A stretch of DNA of 30,891 nucleotides from Gallionellaceae bacterium (GCA_003445795.1 DMCN01000038.1:1-30891); one strand, 5' to 3'; counted from the stretch's first letter, positions 1-7,177 are shown. Made by a program: numbers and translations. The notes: generated from the letters alone by a model not told the origin.

Positions 1-205
1 TCTTGCCGCTGCCGGTCTTGGCCTGCGCGATGAGATCGTGCCCGGCCAATGTGATCGGCAGGCTGGCCGCCTGGATCGGCGTCATGGTGCGGTATTCGAG
101 CTGCTGCAGGTTCGCCAGCAGCGCGGGCGATAGCGGAAGTTCGTTGAAGGAGCGTCCGGCAACGTCAGTTGCGGGTGCGGAAGAAGGTGTGCTGGATTTG
201 GTCAT
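1..205 (-). CDS. dbpA: ATP-dependent RNA helicase DbpA (N-terminal part, cut by window edge)
   Basis: The minus strand from an ATG at 205 encodes 68 residues that run off the window start. After a short Ser/Pro/Thr-rich leader come the start of a DEAD-box helicase core, a Q-motif region (YRTMTPIQ) and a Walker A motif AKTGSGK, the wording typical of DbpA, a 23S rRNA helicase of 50S subunit assembly. The catalytic DEAD box and C-terminal RNA-binding domain lie outside the window, so DbpA rather than another DEAD-box paralogue is a strong but not final call. A GAGG lies about 10 nt before the start. It follows the Trx/HEAT gene by 31 bp on the same strand and may be cotranscribed with it. Confidence 0.85.
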   Translation of the reverse strand, partial: MTKSSTPSSAPATDVAGRSFNELPLSPALLANLQQLEYRTMTPIQAASLPITLAGHDLIAQAKTGSGK

Positions 206-236
206 GCGTGATTATCCTCGCTTGCGGCGAGTCCGC

Positions 237-884
237 CTAATGTTTCGCGGGCTTGATGGTTTGCAAAGCCTCGGCGGCGATCTCGCGCACTTCCTCGTTC
301 GCATCGTCCAGACAGGTTTCCACGTAGGAACGCGCCGCCGCACTGCCGGTGAGCCCGAGCAGATGGCAGGCATCGGCCCGCACGCGGTGGTCGGGGTGGA
401 AAGAGAGTTCGCCCAGCTTCGGCAGCAGCGCCTGCAGCTCGGAGGTATGGGAATAAGCCTCCAGCAGCGCGCTCACGCCCAGACGTATCGAGATGTTGGC
501 TTCGGGATTGGCGATGATGGTGAGAAGTGATTTGAGCCGCTGCGTATCCGCCGCGATAAAGGCCACGGCCTGCTTGTAGCCGCCCTCGGTCAGCAGATGC
601 TCGACGTAATGCGCGATGCCCTCTTCCCCGCTGGCCCACTCGGCCCACTGCTTCAGTTCGGCGGCACTCTGCGCGCCGGTGAGCGTGAAGGCACCGAGGC
701 GCAGCCAGGGTGCACTGCGCACCTCATACTCCGCCGCCTGCTCGGGATGCGCCGCGATGTTCACGACCGTCAGTTTGCCGATCTGCGACTGCTTCAGCAT
801 ATCGCTCAGCGACTGCAGCACGGCAGGACAGTGCCGGCAGACAGGGGTAATGAAAAGCAGCGCATCGGGTGGAGTTGGAGACAT
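237..884 (-). CDS. Thioredoxin-fold protein fused to HEAT-like repeats
   Basis: A 215-residue cytoplasmic protein with no signal peptide. The first ~80 residues look like a glutaredoxin/thioredoxin fold with a redox-type CxxC at residues 16-19 (CRHC) followed by a proline. The rest, from about residue 90, is helical with HEAT-like repeats (segments around 'DHRVRADACHLLGL' and 'EEVREIAAEAL'). A likely role is disulfide or thiol chemistry on a partner held by the HEAT solenoid; no substrate can be read from the sequence. The start at 884 has a good ribosome site (GAGGG, about 7 nt upstream). dbpA follows 31 bp downstream. I do not recognise a named gene. Confidence 0.75.
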   Translation of the reverse strand: MSPTPPDALLFITPVCRHCPAVLQSLSDMLKQSQIGKLTVVNIAAHPEQAAEYEVRSAPWLRLGAFTLTGAQSAAELKQWAEWASGEEGIAHYVEHLLTEGGYKQAVAFIAADTQRLKSLLTIIANPEANISIRLGVSALLEAYSHTSELQALLPKLGELSFHPDHRVRADACHLLGLTGSAAARSYVETCLDDANEEVREIAAEALQTIKPAKH

Positions 885-910
885 GGTGTTCCCTCAACAA
901 TTCATAAGCC

Positions 911-994
911 GTCATTCCGGTGGAAACCGGAATCCAGTAAGACAAAAATGCATTTTGTTCAAAACCACTGGATTCCGGCCTTCGCCGGAATGAC
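911..994. repeat. Imperfect inverted repeat (CCGGAATGAC-type dispersed repeat)
   Basis: Two 28-bp arms, 911-938 and 967-994, are reverse complements at 24 of 28 positions, and the centre contains the palindrome AAAATGCATTTT. Each arm is itself a small hairpin (CCGG..CCGG). The type resembles short palindromic repeats common between genes in Proteobacteria. It lies between two minus-strand genes and could also act as an mRNA end. Confidence 0.7.
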
Positions 995-999
995 AGGAG

Positions 1000-1419
1000 T
1001 TATTCACCTTGTACGGTGACCATGATACGCCGACTCCCGCCGTGATTGCGATGCTCGCACAGGTAAATCCCCTGCCATGTTCCCAACTTTAGCCTGCCGT
1101 CGCAAACCGGGATGTTCAGGCTCGCACCGAGCAGGCTGGACTTGATGTGCGCGGGCAGGTCGTCGGAACCCTCATCCTGATGCTGGTAATACGGTTCGTC
1201 CTCGCGCACGGCACGGTTGAAGAAGCTCTCGAAATCCTGCCGCACGGTAGGGTCAGCGTTCTCGTTAAGCGTGAGCGAAGCGGAAGTGTGCAAGATGAAG
1301 ACATTCATCATGCCGACCTTGAAGTCGCGCAGCTCGGGCAGTTCGCGCAGCAACTCGTCGGTGACGAGGTGGAAGCCGCGCGATCTGGGTTTGAGAGATA
1401 TCTCTTTCTGTAGCCACAT
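1000..1419 (-). CDS. yjbQ: YjbQ/UPF0047 family protein
   Basis: A 139-residue protein matching the single-domain YjbQ (UPF0047) family over its whole length. Recognisable are the conserved stretches 'ILHTSASLTLNENADP', the 'DLPAHIKSSLLG' block, and the C-terminal 'GTWQGIYLCEHRN' and 'RRIMVTVQGE' segments. Members are small trimeric proteins; E. coli YjbQ has weak thiamine-phosphate-synthase activity, but the physiological role is uncertain. The start at 1419 is preceded by AAAGG about 8 nt upstream. Its own promoter is likely, because a terminator hairpin (1465-1487) separates it from the SQR operon upstream. Confidence 0.9.
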   Translation of the reverse strand: MWLQKEISLKPRSRGFHLVTDELLRELPELRDFKVGMMNVFILHTSASLTLNENADPTVRQDFESFFNRAVREDEPYYQHQDEGSDDLPAHIKSSLLGASLNIPVCDGRLKLGTWQGIYLCEHRNHGGSRRIMVTVQGE

Positions 1420-1464
1420 GGCACTTACCTTTGCTTGTTATCCACGCGGTACTTTAGCAAAGAA

Positions 1465-1487
1465 AAAGCCCGGCGATGCCGGGCTTT
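1465..1487 (-). terminator. Rho-independent terminator of the SQR-like operon
   Basis: A perfect 10-bp stem (AAAGCCCGGC at 1465-1474, GCCGGGCTTT at 1478-1487) with a GAT loop. On the minus strand it is followed by a T-rich tract, so it fits the end of the SQR/53-aa transcript. The same GCCCGGC/GCCGGGC core recurs at three other gene ends in the window. Confidence 0.8.
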
Positions 1488-1519
1488 CCTCTAGTGACGA
1501 TCAACCCCGCCATTCGTGG

Positions 1520-1562
1520 GCCCCTTCGACTTGCCTTTAGTCCCGAGCGGAGTCGAAGGGGC
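1520..1562. repeat. Dispersed 'CCCTTCGAC' inverted repeat, copy A
   Basis: A perfect 12-bp inverted repeat (1520-1531 with 1551-1562). The left part (1521-1543, CCCCTTCGACTTGCCTTTAG and the next three bases) is repeated in copy B at 3417-3439. It is followed by AGGGCGAACGG, the other half of this repeat type. It sits just downstream of the 53-residue gene. Confidence 0.75.
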
Positions 1563-1592
1563 AGGGCGAACGGAGTTTGATTGGTGATTTCT

Positions 1593-1754
1593 TTAGTGGT
1601 GCGACCTCGACAGCAGCTTGATCATCTTGATGTTGATGCTCACGAAGCGCCAGAGCTGCCACAGTACGCAAGTGCGCATGAAGCGGGTGAACCCCGTCGG
1701 TGCCGGCGGATAGTAAGCCTGTTGATACGGCTCTTTGTTGGTGATGTTTCCCAT
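1593..1754 (-). CDS. 53-residue cationic protein, companion of the SQR-like flavoprotein
   Basis: A short gene read directly from the minus strand: ATG at 1754, TAA at 1593, 53 residues. A very strong ribosome site (GAGGAG, 5-6 nt before ATG) supports it. The N-terminal ~20 residues are polar and Tyr/Pro/Gln-rich; residues ~22-50 form an amphipathic to hydrophobic helix rich in Trp, Phe, Leu, Ile and Arg/Lys (core 'RTCVLWQLWRFVSINIK'), as expected of a peripheral membrane helix. It begins 28 bp after the SQR-like stop with no terminator between them, so the two are probably cotranscribed. A membrane anchor or partner of the flavoprotein is a reasonable inference; function is otherwise unknown. 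Confidence 0.7.
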   Translation of the reverse strand: MGNITNKEPYQQAYYPPAPTGFTRFMRTCVLWQLWRFVSINIKMIKLLSRSHH

Positions 1755-1782
1755 TTTCTGCTCCTCGTAAATTTGTAGTCGA

Positions 1783-3240
1783 TCAATCCGGCAGCAGAGA
1801 CCAGCCCGGACGCAGTTTCGCCTGATAGATGAAGGTGTGGTGCAGCAGGTACTTCATCCAGTGACCGGCCAGGCCGATCTCGCCGAAGGTCAGGTCAATA
1901 TCGCGACCGAACTCGGGATACTTCTCGTAGTCCGGCACAACGGGGAACACGGTCATGGTGGCCGCAGTGCCCTTGAGGATGTGCGAGCCGGTGGAGGCGA
2001 CGCAGGCTGCGCCCATCTCGGCCATCGAGGCGGTGTGCGTGGGTTTCTCGGCACCGTTCAGCATGTCGCGGATGCTCATCGCCACGGCCTTGGCCATCGC
2101 GGCGGAAGGCATGCCGGTGCGCGGTGCGGTGGGGTTGATCGGCGTGCCGTTGGCGCTTTGCATCGGCTTGCTGATCAGGTGCGGCACGGCGAAGGCGATG
2201 CCGATGGCGAAGATGTTGCGGTGCGTCGGTGTCTGGTAAGTACGCGGCCAATCCTTGGCGCTCCACTCCATGAAGGGACGCGGCGTGTAGTCGGCATCCA
2301 CCTTCATGAAACCGTTGGGCAGGAACATCTGCGCGGTGATGTCTTCTTCCACCTTGCTGAAAGCCTTGAGGCCCACACCGGCGAACGGCGGGATCAGCAT
2401 GGAGAAGTCAAAGTCCAGTTCGTGGAAAGTACCGTCCAAAGTCTCGTAATGGATCTTGCCCGCTTCAACCTTCTTCACGTGCGCGCGGGTGATCCACTCG
2501 ATGCCGCGCTCGACCATCAGCGATTCGGCAAAGGTCTTGCCGTTGGTGATGTAGCCGCCGCGCTTGATATGCACGCCGCCCATGCCGAAGTCGCCCAGCT
2601 CGTATTCATTGCTGATCCACACGATGCGCGCCATGTTGCGCACGCCTGCTTCGCGCAGCACGTGGTCCACGTTGTAGATGTATTCGAACGCCGCGCCCTG
2701 GCAGGTGCACATGCCGTGGCCGGTGCCGATGACGACGGTCTTGCGCTCGCCCTTCTTCATCGCGGCGATGCACTCTTGCAGCTTCTCGTTGGCTTCCTTG
2801 GCGTGACCGTAGGTGCAGACGGAAACGGTATGGCCATGGTCTGGGCCCAGACCTTCGGTCGCGCCGAAGTTCAGTTTCGGTCCGGTGGCGTTGATGAGGT
2901 AATCGTAGGAGATGTTCTCGACCACACCGGCCTTGTCCGCTTTGGTGTACTCGACCGTCACGAAAGGCTTGGCGCTATCGGCGCTGCCATCGGGATGGAC
3001 CGACACGGCCTTGGCCTGACGGAAATCCACATTGGTCTTGCCATACAGCTCGGCGAGATCGAATGTCACATCCTTCTCGGTCATCTGGCCGACACCGACC
3101 CAGATGTTGGAAGGGATCCAGTTCCATTTCGAATTGGGCGCCACCACGATGATCTCGTGCTCCTTGCCCACCCACTTGTTCAGATAGCGGGCGGCGGTAT
3201 GGCCTGATATACCCGCGCCCAGAATGACGATACGTGACAT
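1783..3240 (-). CDS. Sulfide:quinone oxidoreductase-like FAD flavoprotein
   Basis: A 485-residue two-dinucleotide-binding-domain flavoprotein. The N-terminal FAD-binding GxGxxG is at residues 8-13 (GAGISG), a second Rossmann-like glycine motif (VIGTGHG) lies near 170-176, and a late 'NIFAIGIAF' segment fits the FAD-contacting site. Cysteines at 142, 157, 178, 180 and 413 include candidates for the redox cysteines of sulfide:quinone oxidoreductases. SQRs oxidise sulfide to sulfane sulfur at the membrane and pass electrons to quinone. This sequence is longer than classical SQRs (about 400-430) and has a paired CTC, so it may be a divergent SQR or a related flavoprotein with another donor. There is a strong ribosome site (AAGGAG, 5 nt). 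It heads an operon with the 53-residue protein. Confidence 0.75.
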   Translation of the reverse strand: MSRIVILGAGISGHTAARYLNKWVGKEHEIIVVAPNSKWNWIPSNIWVGVGQMTEKDVTFDLAELYGKTNVDFRQAKAVSVHPDGSADSAKPFVTVEYTKADKAGVVENISYDYLINATGPKLNFGATEGLGPDHGHTVSVCTYGHAKEANEKLQECIAAMKKGERKTVVIGTGHGMCTCQGAAFEYIYNVDHVLREAGVRNMARIVWISNEYELGDFGMGGVHIKRGGYITNGKTFAESLMVERGIEWITRAHVKKVEAGKIHYETLDGTFHELDFDFSMLIPPFAGVGLKAFSKVEEDITAQMFLPNGFMKVDADYTPRPFMEWSAKDWPRTYQTPTHRNIFAIGIAFAVPHLISKPMQSANGTPINPTAPRTGMPSAAMAKAVAMSIRDMLNGAEKPTHTASMAEMGAACVASTGSHILKGTAATMTVFPVVPDYEKYPEFGRDIDLTFGEIGLAGHWMKYLLHHTFIYQAKLRPGWSLLPD

Positions 3241-3310
3241 CTTCTCTCCTTCGGTGAATCCGGTTCAATTAAACAGGTGCCGGGACATATCGCCCCTGAC
3301 AAGCGCGCGC

Positions 3311-3340
3311 ATCATAATATAAGCATGTTCTAATATGCAA
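3311..3340 (-). promoter_or_regulatory. Sigma-70-like promoter for the SQR-like operon
   Basis: On the minus strand TTGCAT (3335-3340) and TATGAT (3311-3316) are separated by 18 nt, about 70 nt before the start codon of the SQR-like gene. The surrounding sequence is AT-rich, unlike the neighbourhood. Confidence 0.5.
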
Positions 3341-3417
3341 CCCTTTGATTTAGGCGCCAGTCCGCACCAAGCCGCACCCTGTTAGATTTCTGTGGGGAAA
3401 CACCACCCCCTCAACCC

Positions 3418-3478
3418 CCTTCGACTTGCCTTTAGTCCTGAGCCTGCCGAAGGGTCAGGACTAAAGGTAAGTCGAAGG
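3418..3478. repeat. Dispersed 'CCCTTCGAC' inverted repeat, copy B (24-bp arms)
   Basis: Arms 3418-3441 and 3455-3478 are reverse complements at 23 of 24 positions around a 13-nt centre. The left arm shares a 23-bp identical stretch with copy A (1521-1543). It lies in the 285-bp divergent gap between the SQR-like and radical SAM genes. Apart from the minus-strand promoter I see nothing else in that gap. Confidence 0.8.
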
Positions 3479-3525
3479 ATTGAACGGCGCACCACCCCCA
3501 AGCAAACCTCCCGTTACAATGCCGC

Positions 3526-4407
3526 ATGAACCTGCTCTACGACCAACCCCTCTACCGCCCACCCTCCGAAGGCGACAACCTGATCATCCAGGCCACGCTG
3601 GGTTGCAGCTTCAACCAGTGCAGCTTCTGCGCCATGTATCGCAGCAAACAGTATGTCGAACGCCCGCTCGAAGAAGTATTCGCCGACATCCGCACTGCCG
3701 CCGCCGACTGGCCCGATACGCAGCGCGTATTCCTCGCCGATGGCGATGCGCTGGCGCTTCCAACCGAACACCTGCTCGCCATCCTGCGCGAACTGTCCGC
3801 GACATTCCCGCGCCTCACGCGCGTCTCCTGCTATGCCACACCCGGCAACATCCAGCGCAAGAGCGCCGAAGAACTCGCCCTGCTACGCGAGCACAAACTC
3901 ACCCTGCTCTACTTCGGCATCGAATCCGGCTCCGACCTCATCCTGAAAAAGATCACCAAGGGCGCCACGCAACGGCGCATGGCCGAAGTGCTGACCAAAG
4001 CGCACGCCAGCGGCATGAAAGTCTCCGCCACCGTCATCCTCGGCTTGGGCGGCACACAGCACAGCAACGAACACATAGACGGCACCATCGCCCTGCTCAA
4101 CAGCGCACCCGTCACCTACCTCTCCACGCTGCAACTGTATCTGGACGAAAGCATCACGGAAGAATTCCAGCGCAAATTCGGTGAACCATTCCAGATGCCG
4201 GACGACCTGGCGATTTTGAAAGAACAGGAAAGACTCATCAGCGGCCTCAACCCGCCCCAGCCCGTCATCTTCCGCAGCAACCATGCCTCGAATGCATTAG
4301 CGCTCGCCGGGAACCTGCCCAAGGACAAAGAGAAACTGCTGCTGCAACTGCGGGAAGCGATGGCCGGGCATAGGCCGCTGCGGCCGGTTTACATGCGCGG
4401 ACTTTGA
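3526..4407 (+). CDS. Radical SAM protein with CX4CX2C cluster motif, function unknown
   Basis: A 293-residue radical SAM enzyme. The [4Fe-4S] site is at residues 27-35 (CSFNQCSFC), with spacing CX4CX2C instead of the classical CX3CX2C. It is followed by a TIM-barrel-like core with 'RVFLADGDAL', 'LLYFGIESGSD' (typical SAM-binding strand) and 'VSATVILGLGG' (beta-5-like motif). The protein ends soon after the core, with no B12-binding or TRAM domain. It uses S-adenosylmethionine to make a 5'-deoxyadenosyl radical, but its substrate cannot be inferred. No clear ribosome site precedes the ATG. It stands alone, with a long gap on both sides. Confidence 0.8.
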   Translation: MNLLYDQPLYRPPSEGDNLIIQATLGCSFNQCSFCAMYRSKQYVERPLEEVFADIRTAAADWPDTQRVFLADGDALALPTEHLLAILRELSATFPRLTRVSCYATPGNIQRKSAEELALLREHKLTLLYFGIESGSDLILKKITKGATQRRMAEVLTKAHASGMKVSATVILGLGGTQHSNEHIDGTIALLNSAPVTYLSTLQLYLDESITEEFQRKFGEPFQMPDDLAILKEQERLISGLNPPQPVIFRSNHASNALALAGNLPKDKEKLLLQLREAMAGHRPLRPVYMRGL

Positions 4408-4687
4408 GGCAAAACAGCGCCCCTGACTAATCCCCTTCTTTCCGCATTGACACTACCCAACTAACTCAAATACAGTTCGCCACACTTGCAGATCTGCCAA
4501 ATGCACATCCCGCCACAAGAATGGCGCGAGGCTTAAGGCAGAATCCCCAGAACAGTGAGGCTGGCGCAAAAAAAATCCGCACAGCGGGCGACGTAGCCAC
4601 ACGCTAGAAACAAGGGGAAAGAATGACTGCATCAGTCGCGCAGATTGAATCGAAGATGTTTCTGATTCGAAGTTCGGAATGGAAACC

Positions 4688-4714
4688 TTTAAGGTCACAA
4701 ATTGTGACCTTAAA
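4688..4714. repeat. Perfect 27-bp palindrome (13-bp arms)
   Basis: TTTAAGGTCACAA, one central A, then its exact reverse complement. The core TCACAA/TTGTGA is shared with the next palindrome, 37 bp further on. It looks like a dimer-binding operator or a repeat-derived site. Confidence 0.75.
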
Positions 4715-4750
4715 CGAAAAACCCGCTGGGCGCTGCCTCAATACCCAATC

Positions 4751-4783
4751 CGACTTGAAATCACAATTTGTGATCTCAAGTCG
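4751..4783. repeat. 33-bp near-perfect palindrome (16-bp arms)
   Basis: Arms 4751-4766 and 4768-4783 match at 15 of 16 positions around one central T. It shares the TCACAA-N-TTGTGA core with 4688-4714, which implies a common origin or common binding protein. Confidence 0.75.
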
Positions 4784-4797
4784 ATTCCGCCCCCATC

Positions 4798-4820
4798 CCC
4801 TCCCCCATGCAGGGGGAGGG
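4798..4820 (+). repeat. GC-rich hairpin next to methyltransferase start
   Basis: Perfect 9-bp stem CCCTCCCCC / GGGGGAGGG with loop ATGCA, ending 20 nt before the methyltransferase ATG. It resembles a common dispersed C/G-rich repeat. It is placed where it could hinder ribosome binding. Confidence 0.6.
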
Positions 4821-4840
4821 CTAGGGCGGGGGTAGAAACT

Positions 4841-5659
4841 ATGAGCCAAAACGCCAACCCCCTCTCCACCAGCGAACCCTGGAACCTCGTCGCCGACGGC
4901 TACGCCGAAACCACCATGCTCGTGTTCAAGCAATTCGCCGACGAAGCCATTGCCGCCAGCAAGCTCAAACCGCATTCAACCGTGCTCGATGTCGCCTGCG
5001 GGCCGGGCACATTGGCGCTGCGGCTTGCGCAGCATGCCGAACAAGTGCACGGCATCGACTTCTCCGAAGCCATGCTCGCCGTGTTCCGCAACAAGATCGA
5101 ACAAGCCGGACACCGCAACATCGCCCTGCACTGCGGCGACGCGCAGACCCTGCCCTATGCGGACGCAACCTTCGACGCCGCCTTCTCGCTGTTCGGCCTC
5201 ATGTTCTTCCCCGACAGGCAACAGGGCTTCGCCGAAATCCACCGCACCCTCAAACCGGGCGGCAGCATCGCCATCACCAGTTGGGCACCCGTGGACCAAT
5301 CGCCCGCCATGCAAACCATGTTCGGCGCACTGCGCGCCATCAAGCCCGACCTGCCGCAACCGCAACGCTCCGTCACCACACTGGAAAACCCCGAACGCTT
5401 CAAACAAGAAATGCAAGAAGCCGGATTCCGCAACATCGAGATACGCAGCGTCACCAAAGCCTTCCCCACCGGCAGTACCGGCGAATTCTGGGACAACATG
5501 GTCAAGGGCAGCGCGCCGATACAGATGATGAAGAAGGGATTGGGCGAAGCGTTGTGGCGCGAGAAGGAAAAGCTTGCGCTGGCTTGGCTGGAAGAGATGC
5601 TGCCTACGCTGAAGGGGCCGCTGACTTCGGATGCTTGGTTGGGGGTGGGGGTGAAATGA
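4841..5659 (+). CDS. Class I SAM-dependent methyltransferase
   Basis: A 272-residue protein. The SAM-binding motif I is 'VLDVACGPGTLALRLA' (about residues 47-62), followed by 'VHGIDFSEAML', an acidic motif II 'GDAQTLPYADATFDAAFS', and 'LKPGGSIAITSW' (motif III), the UbiE/Methyltransf_11 pattern. It transfers a methyl group from S-adenosylmethionine; the substrate is unknown. The ATG at 4841 was chosen because the upstream part of the frame is translated palindrome and GC-hairpin sequence, not protein-like. The ribosome site is weak. It is the last GC-rich gene before the AT-rich island. Confidence 0.8.
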   Translation: MSQNANPLSTSEPWNLVADGYAETTMLVFKQFADEAIAASKLKPHSTVLDVACGPGTLALRLAQHAEQVHGIDFSEAMLAVFRNKIEQAGHRNIALHCGDAQTLPYADATFDAAFSLFGLMFFPDRQQGFAEIHRTLKPGGSIAITSWAPVDQSPAMQTMFGALRAIKPDLPQPQRSVTTLENPERFKQEMQEAGFRNIEIRSVTKAFPTGSTGEFWDNMVKGSAPIQMMKKGLGEALWREKEKLALAWLEEMLPTLKGPLTSDAWLGVGVK

Positions 5660-5819
5660 TGGCTGGAAAGAAACTGTGGTCTGCCCCTGATTGTTACAGG
5701 TCGGCTAATGGGCGACCCGTTTAATTCTCACGAAGAAAGCGCTGGAGAGGATTTATCAGATGAAGAAGTTGATATAACCTTCCCCAAATATTTCCCAATC
5801 ACCCAGCATTGGAGGCCGC

Positions 5820-6344
5820 ATGAAACCAGAAGATCGTATAAAAATGTACCAGACGTTTACTGATCTTGGCCGCAAATGGTCCTCAGTGATGGATACAAAG
5901 GCCGGCTTCATTTCCACAGTCAACTTAGCATTAATTGGCTTCATTTGGTCTGGAGCTAAACTAGGCGACACTACAGGATGGCCCCACAGACTTGGCCTGT
6001 CTGCAACTCTTTTGGCGCTCGTATCGCTCTACCTCGCCATAAAGGTGGTTCTCCCCCGAACAACACTCGCGCATGCCTTTGGCGCCCCCCTGGAATATAC
6101 AAAAAATCACAAGGCAATTTCATTTTATGGCTATGTTGCCGCAAATTATCCTCACCAAGAGCACTCTAATTTCATTGCCGACGTTAATGCAATGAGCGAA
6201 GAAGATTTCGCACGTGAGGCACTTGAGCAGCATTTCACAATTTCGCATATCGTCCAGACAAAGTCCGATGGCATAGTGCGCTCAGGAATAATTTGGCTTC
6301 TCGCAATCGCGTGTACTGCAGTCGCACTCGCAATAAAGGGATAA
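5820..6344 (+). CDS. Pycsar-type membrane effector (PycTM-like)
   Basis: A 174-residue membrane protein resembling the Pycsar effector domain: an N-terminal amphipathic helix with 'KWSSVMDTKAGFISTVN', hydrophobic helices at about 28-47 and 57-78, a cytosolic region (about 80-150), and a last membrane helix at about 154-172. In Pycsar, infection makes the cyclase produce a cyclic pyrimidine mononucleotide that activates the TM effector, which damages the inner membrane and stops phage growth. The start has a strong ribosome site (TTGGAGG, 5 nt). The cyclase gene starts 2 nt after the stop, so the two are translationally coupled, and that pairing is the main support. The composition is AT-rich compared with the upstream methyltransferase. 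Confidence 0.8.
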   Translation: MKPEDRIKMYQTFTDLGRKWSSVMDTKAGFISTVNLALIGFIWSGAKLGDTTGWPHRLGLSATLLALVSLYLAIKVVLPRTTLAHAFGAPLEYTKNHKAISFYGYVAANYPHQEHSNFIADVNAMSEEDFAREALEQHFTISHIVQTKSDGIVRSGIIWLLAIACTAVALAIKG

Positions 6345-6346
6345 GC

Positions 6347-7177
6347 ATGGAATCCAAGACCTTCACCTTTGACGTCGAAAGCAGTGATGCGAGAATTAGG
6401 GAGATACTGGACAGTGCTGAGACATTCGACGATGTGGACACCATTCCTCCTCGCACCGCATTAACCTATAGCAACGGTTTCTATGTAAATTGCACTGCGG
6501 TGTTTATTGATATTCGAGGCAGCTCAAAACTAACCGATACGCACAATCGCCCAGTCATAGGAAAGATATATCGCTCCTACATTTCCGAATGTGTTGCCAT
6601 CATGAATTCCAATCCGGACTGCAAGGAGGTTTTCATTAGCGGCGACTGTGTAAGCGGAATATTTGACTCACAATACAAGAGCAACATTGTTGGTGCATTT
6701 GATACCGCCGGAAAGCTCAGCACACTTATCGAACTGCTAAATTGGCGCCTTTCTAATAAAGGCTACAAACCAATTCAATGCGGAATAGGCATCGCCTATG
6801 GTCGCGCATTAATGATCAAGGCCGGCGCAAATGGTAGTGGCGTTAATGATGTTGTTTGGATTGGGGACGTGGTAAACAAAGCCGCACATCTTTGCCATCA
6901 GGGCAATCGCAATGGCAACAAGTCAGTTCAACTATCCAATTCCATCTTTATAAATCTGACCGACGAATACAAGAACTTTTGCACTGCCCATAGTACTTTC
7001 AACACTCCGGACTATGAGACGGATATCTTCAGCGTCGGGATGCGAAAGTACTTTGAAGAAGAAAAGAAGAAAGCAGAAACCCTCGCCACTCTCTTTGCTT
7101 CAATTTTTGCGAACACCACCCACCCAACTGGAGTAAACAACTTGGGGCTGCTTGGGCTGATACCGCCCAAGAAATAG
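6347..7177 (+). CDS. Pycsar-type class III nucleotide cyclase (PycC-like)
   Basis: A 276-residue soluble single-domain class III cyclase. First metal-binding Asp D55 in 'VFIDIRGSS', second D100 in 'FISGDCVSGIF', and the transition-state segment 'VWIGDVVNKAAHL' (about 170-182) with N177. It has no receiver, HAMP, PAS or membrane part, which fits a PycC that makes cCMP or cUMP rather than a sensory adenylate cyclase. Base specificity cannot be fixed by eye. The ATG at 6347 was preferred over an upstream start because AAAGGGA lies 5 nt before it and it abuts the effector stop. It follows the effector, so the order is effector first, cyclase second. Confidence 0.82.
   Translation: MESKTFTFDVESSDARIREILDSAETFDDVDTIPPRTALTYSNGFYVNCTAVFIDIRGSSKLTDTHNRPVIGKIYRSYISECVAIMNSNPDCKEVFISGDCVSGIFDSQYKSNIVGAFDTAGKLSTLIELLNWRLSNKGYKPIQCGIGIAYGRALMIKAGANGSGVNDVVWIGDVVNKAAHLCHQGNRNGNKSVQLSNSIFINLTDEYKNFCTAHSTFNTPDYETDIFSVGMRKYFEEEKKKAETLATLFASIFANTTHPTGVNNLGLLGLIPPKK

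Larger units (their letters stand above)
4408..4840. other. 433-bp intergenic region with palindromes; no supported gene
   Basis: No convincing reading frame. It holds two long palindromes (4688-4714, 4751-4783) and a GC-rich hairpin (4798-4820) just before the methyltransferase. The stretch 4453-4620 shows no structure I can name. Translated in frame from 4623, the palindromes read LRSQIVTLN and LKSQFVISS, reminiscent of the conserved core of ORF6N-type phage antirepressors, so this may be a decayed fragment. Confidence 0.5.

Noticed and set aside
1837..3207. 456-codon plus-strand open frame opposite the SQR-like gene
   Set aside because: His/Ala/Gly-rich shadow translation of a high-GC coding region; the minus-strand flavoprotein is clear.
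4453..4698. 81-codon minus-strand frame in the 433-bp gap
   Set aside because: No ribosome site, ends within a palindrome, and no family recognised.
5708..5863. 51-residue acidic frame overlapping the start of the Pycsar effector gene
   Set aside because: Weak ribosome site, 44-bp overlap with the effector and no recognisable features; left out although a leader peptide cannot be excluded.
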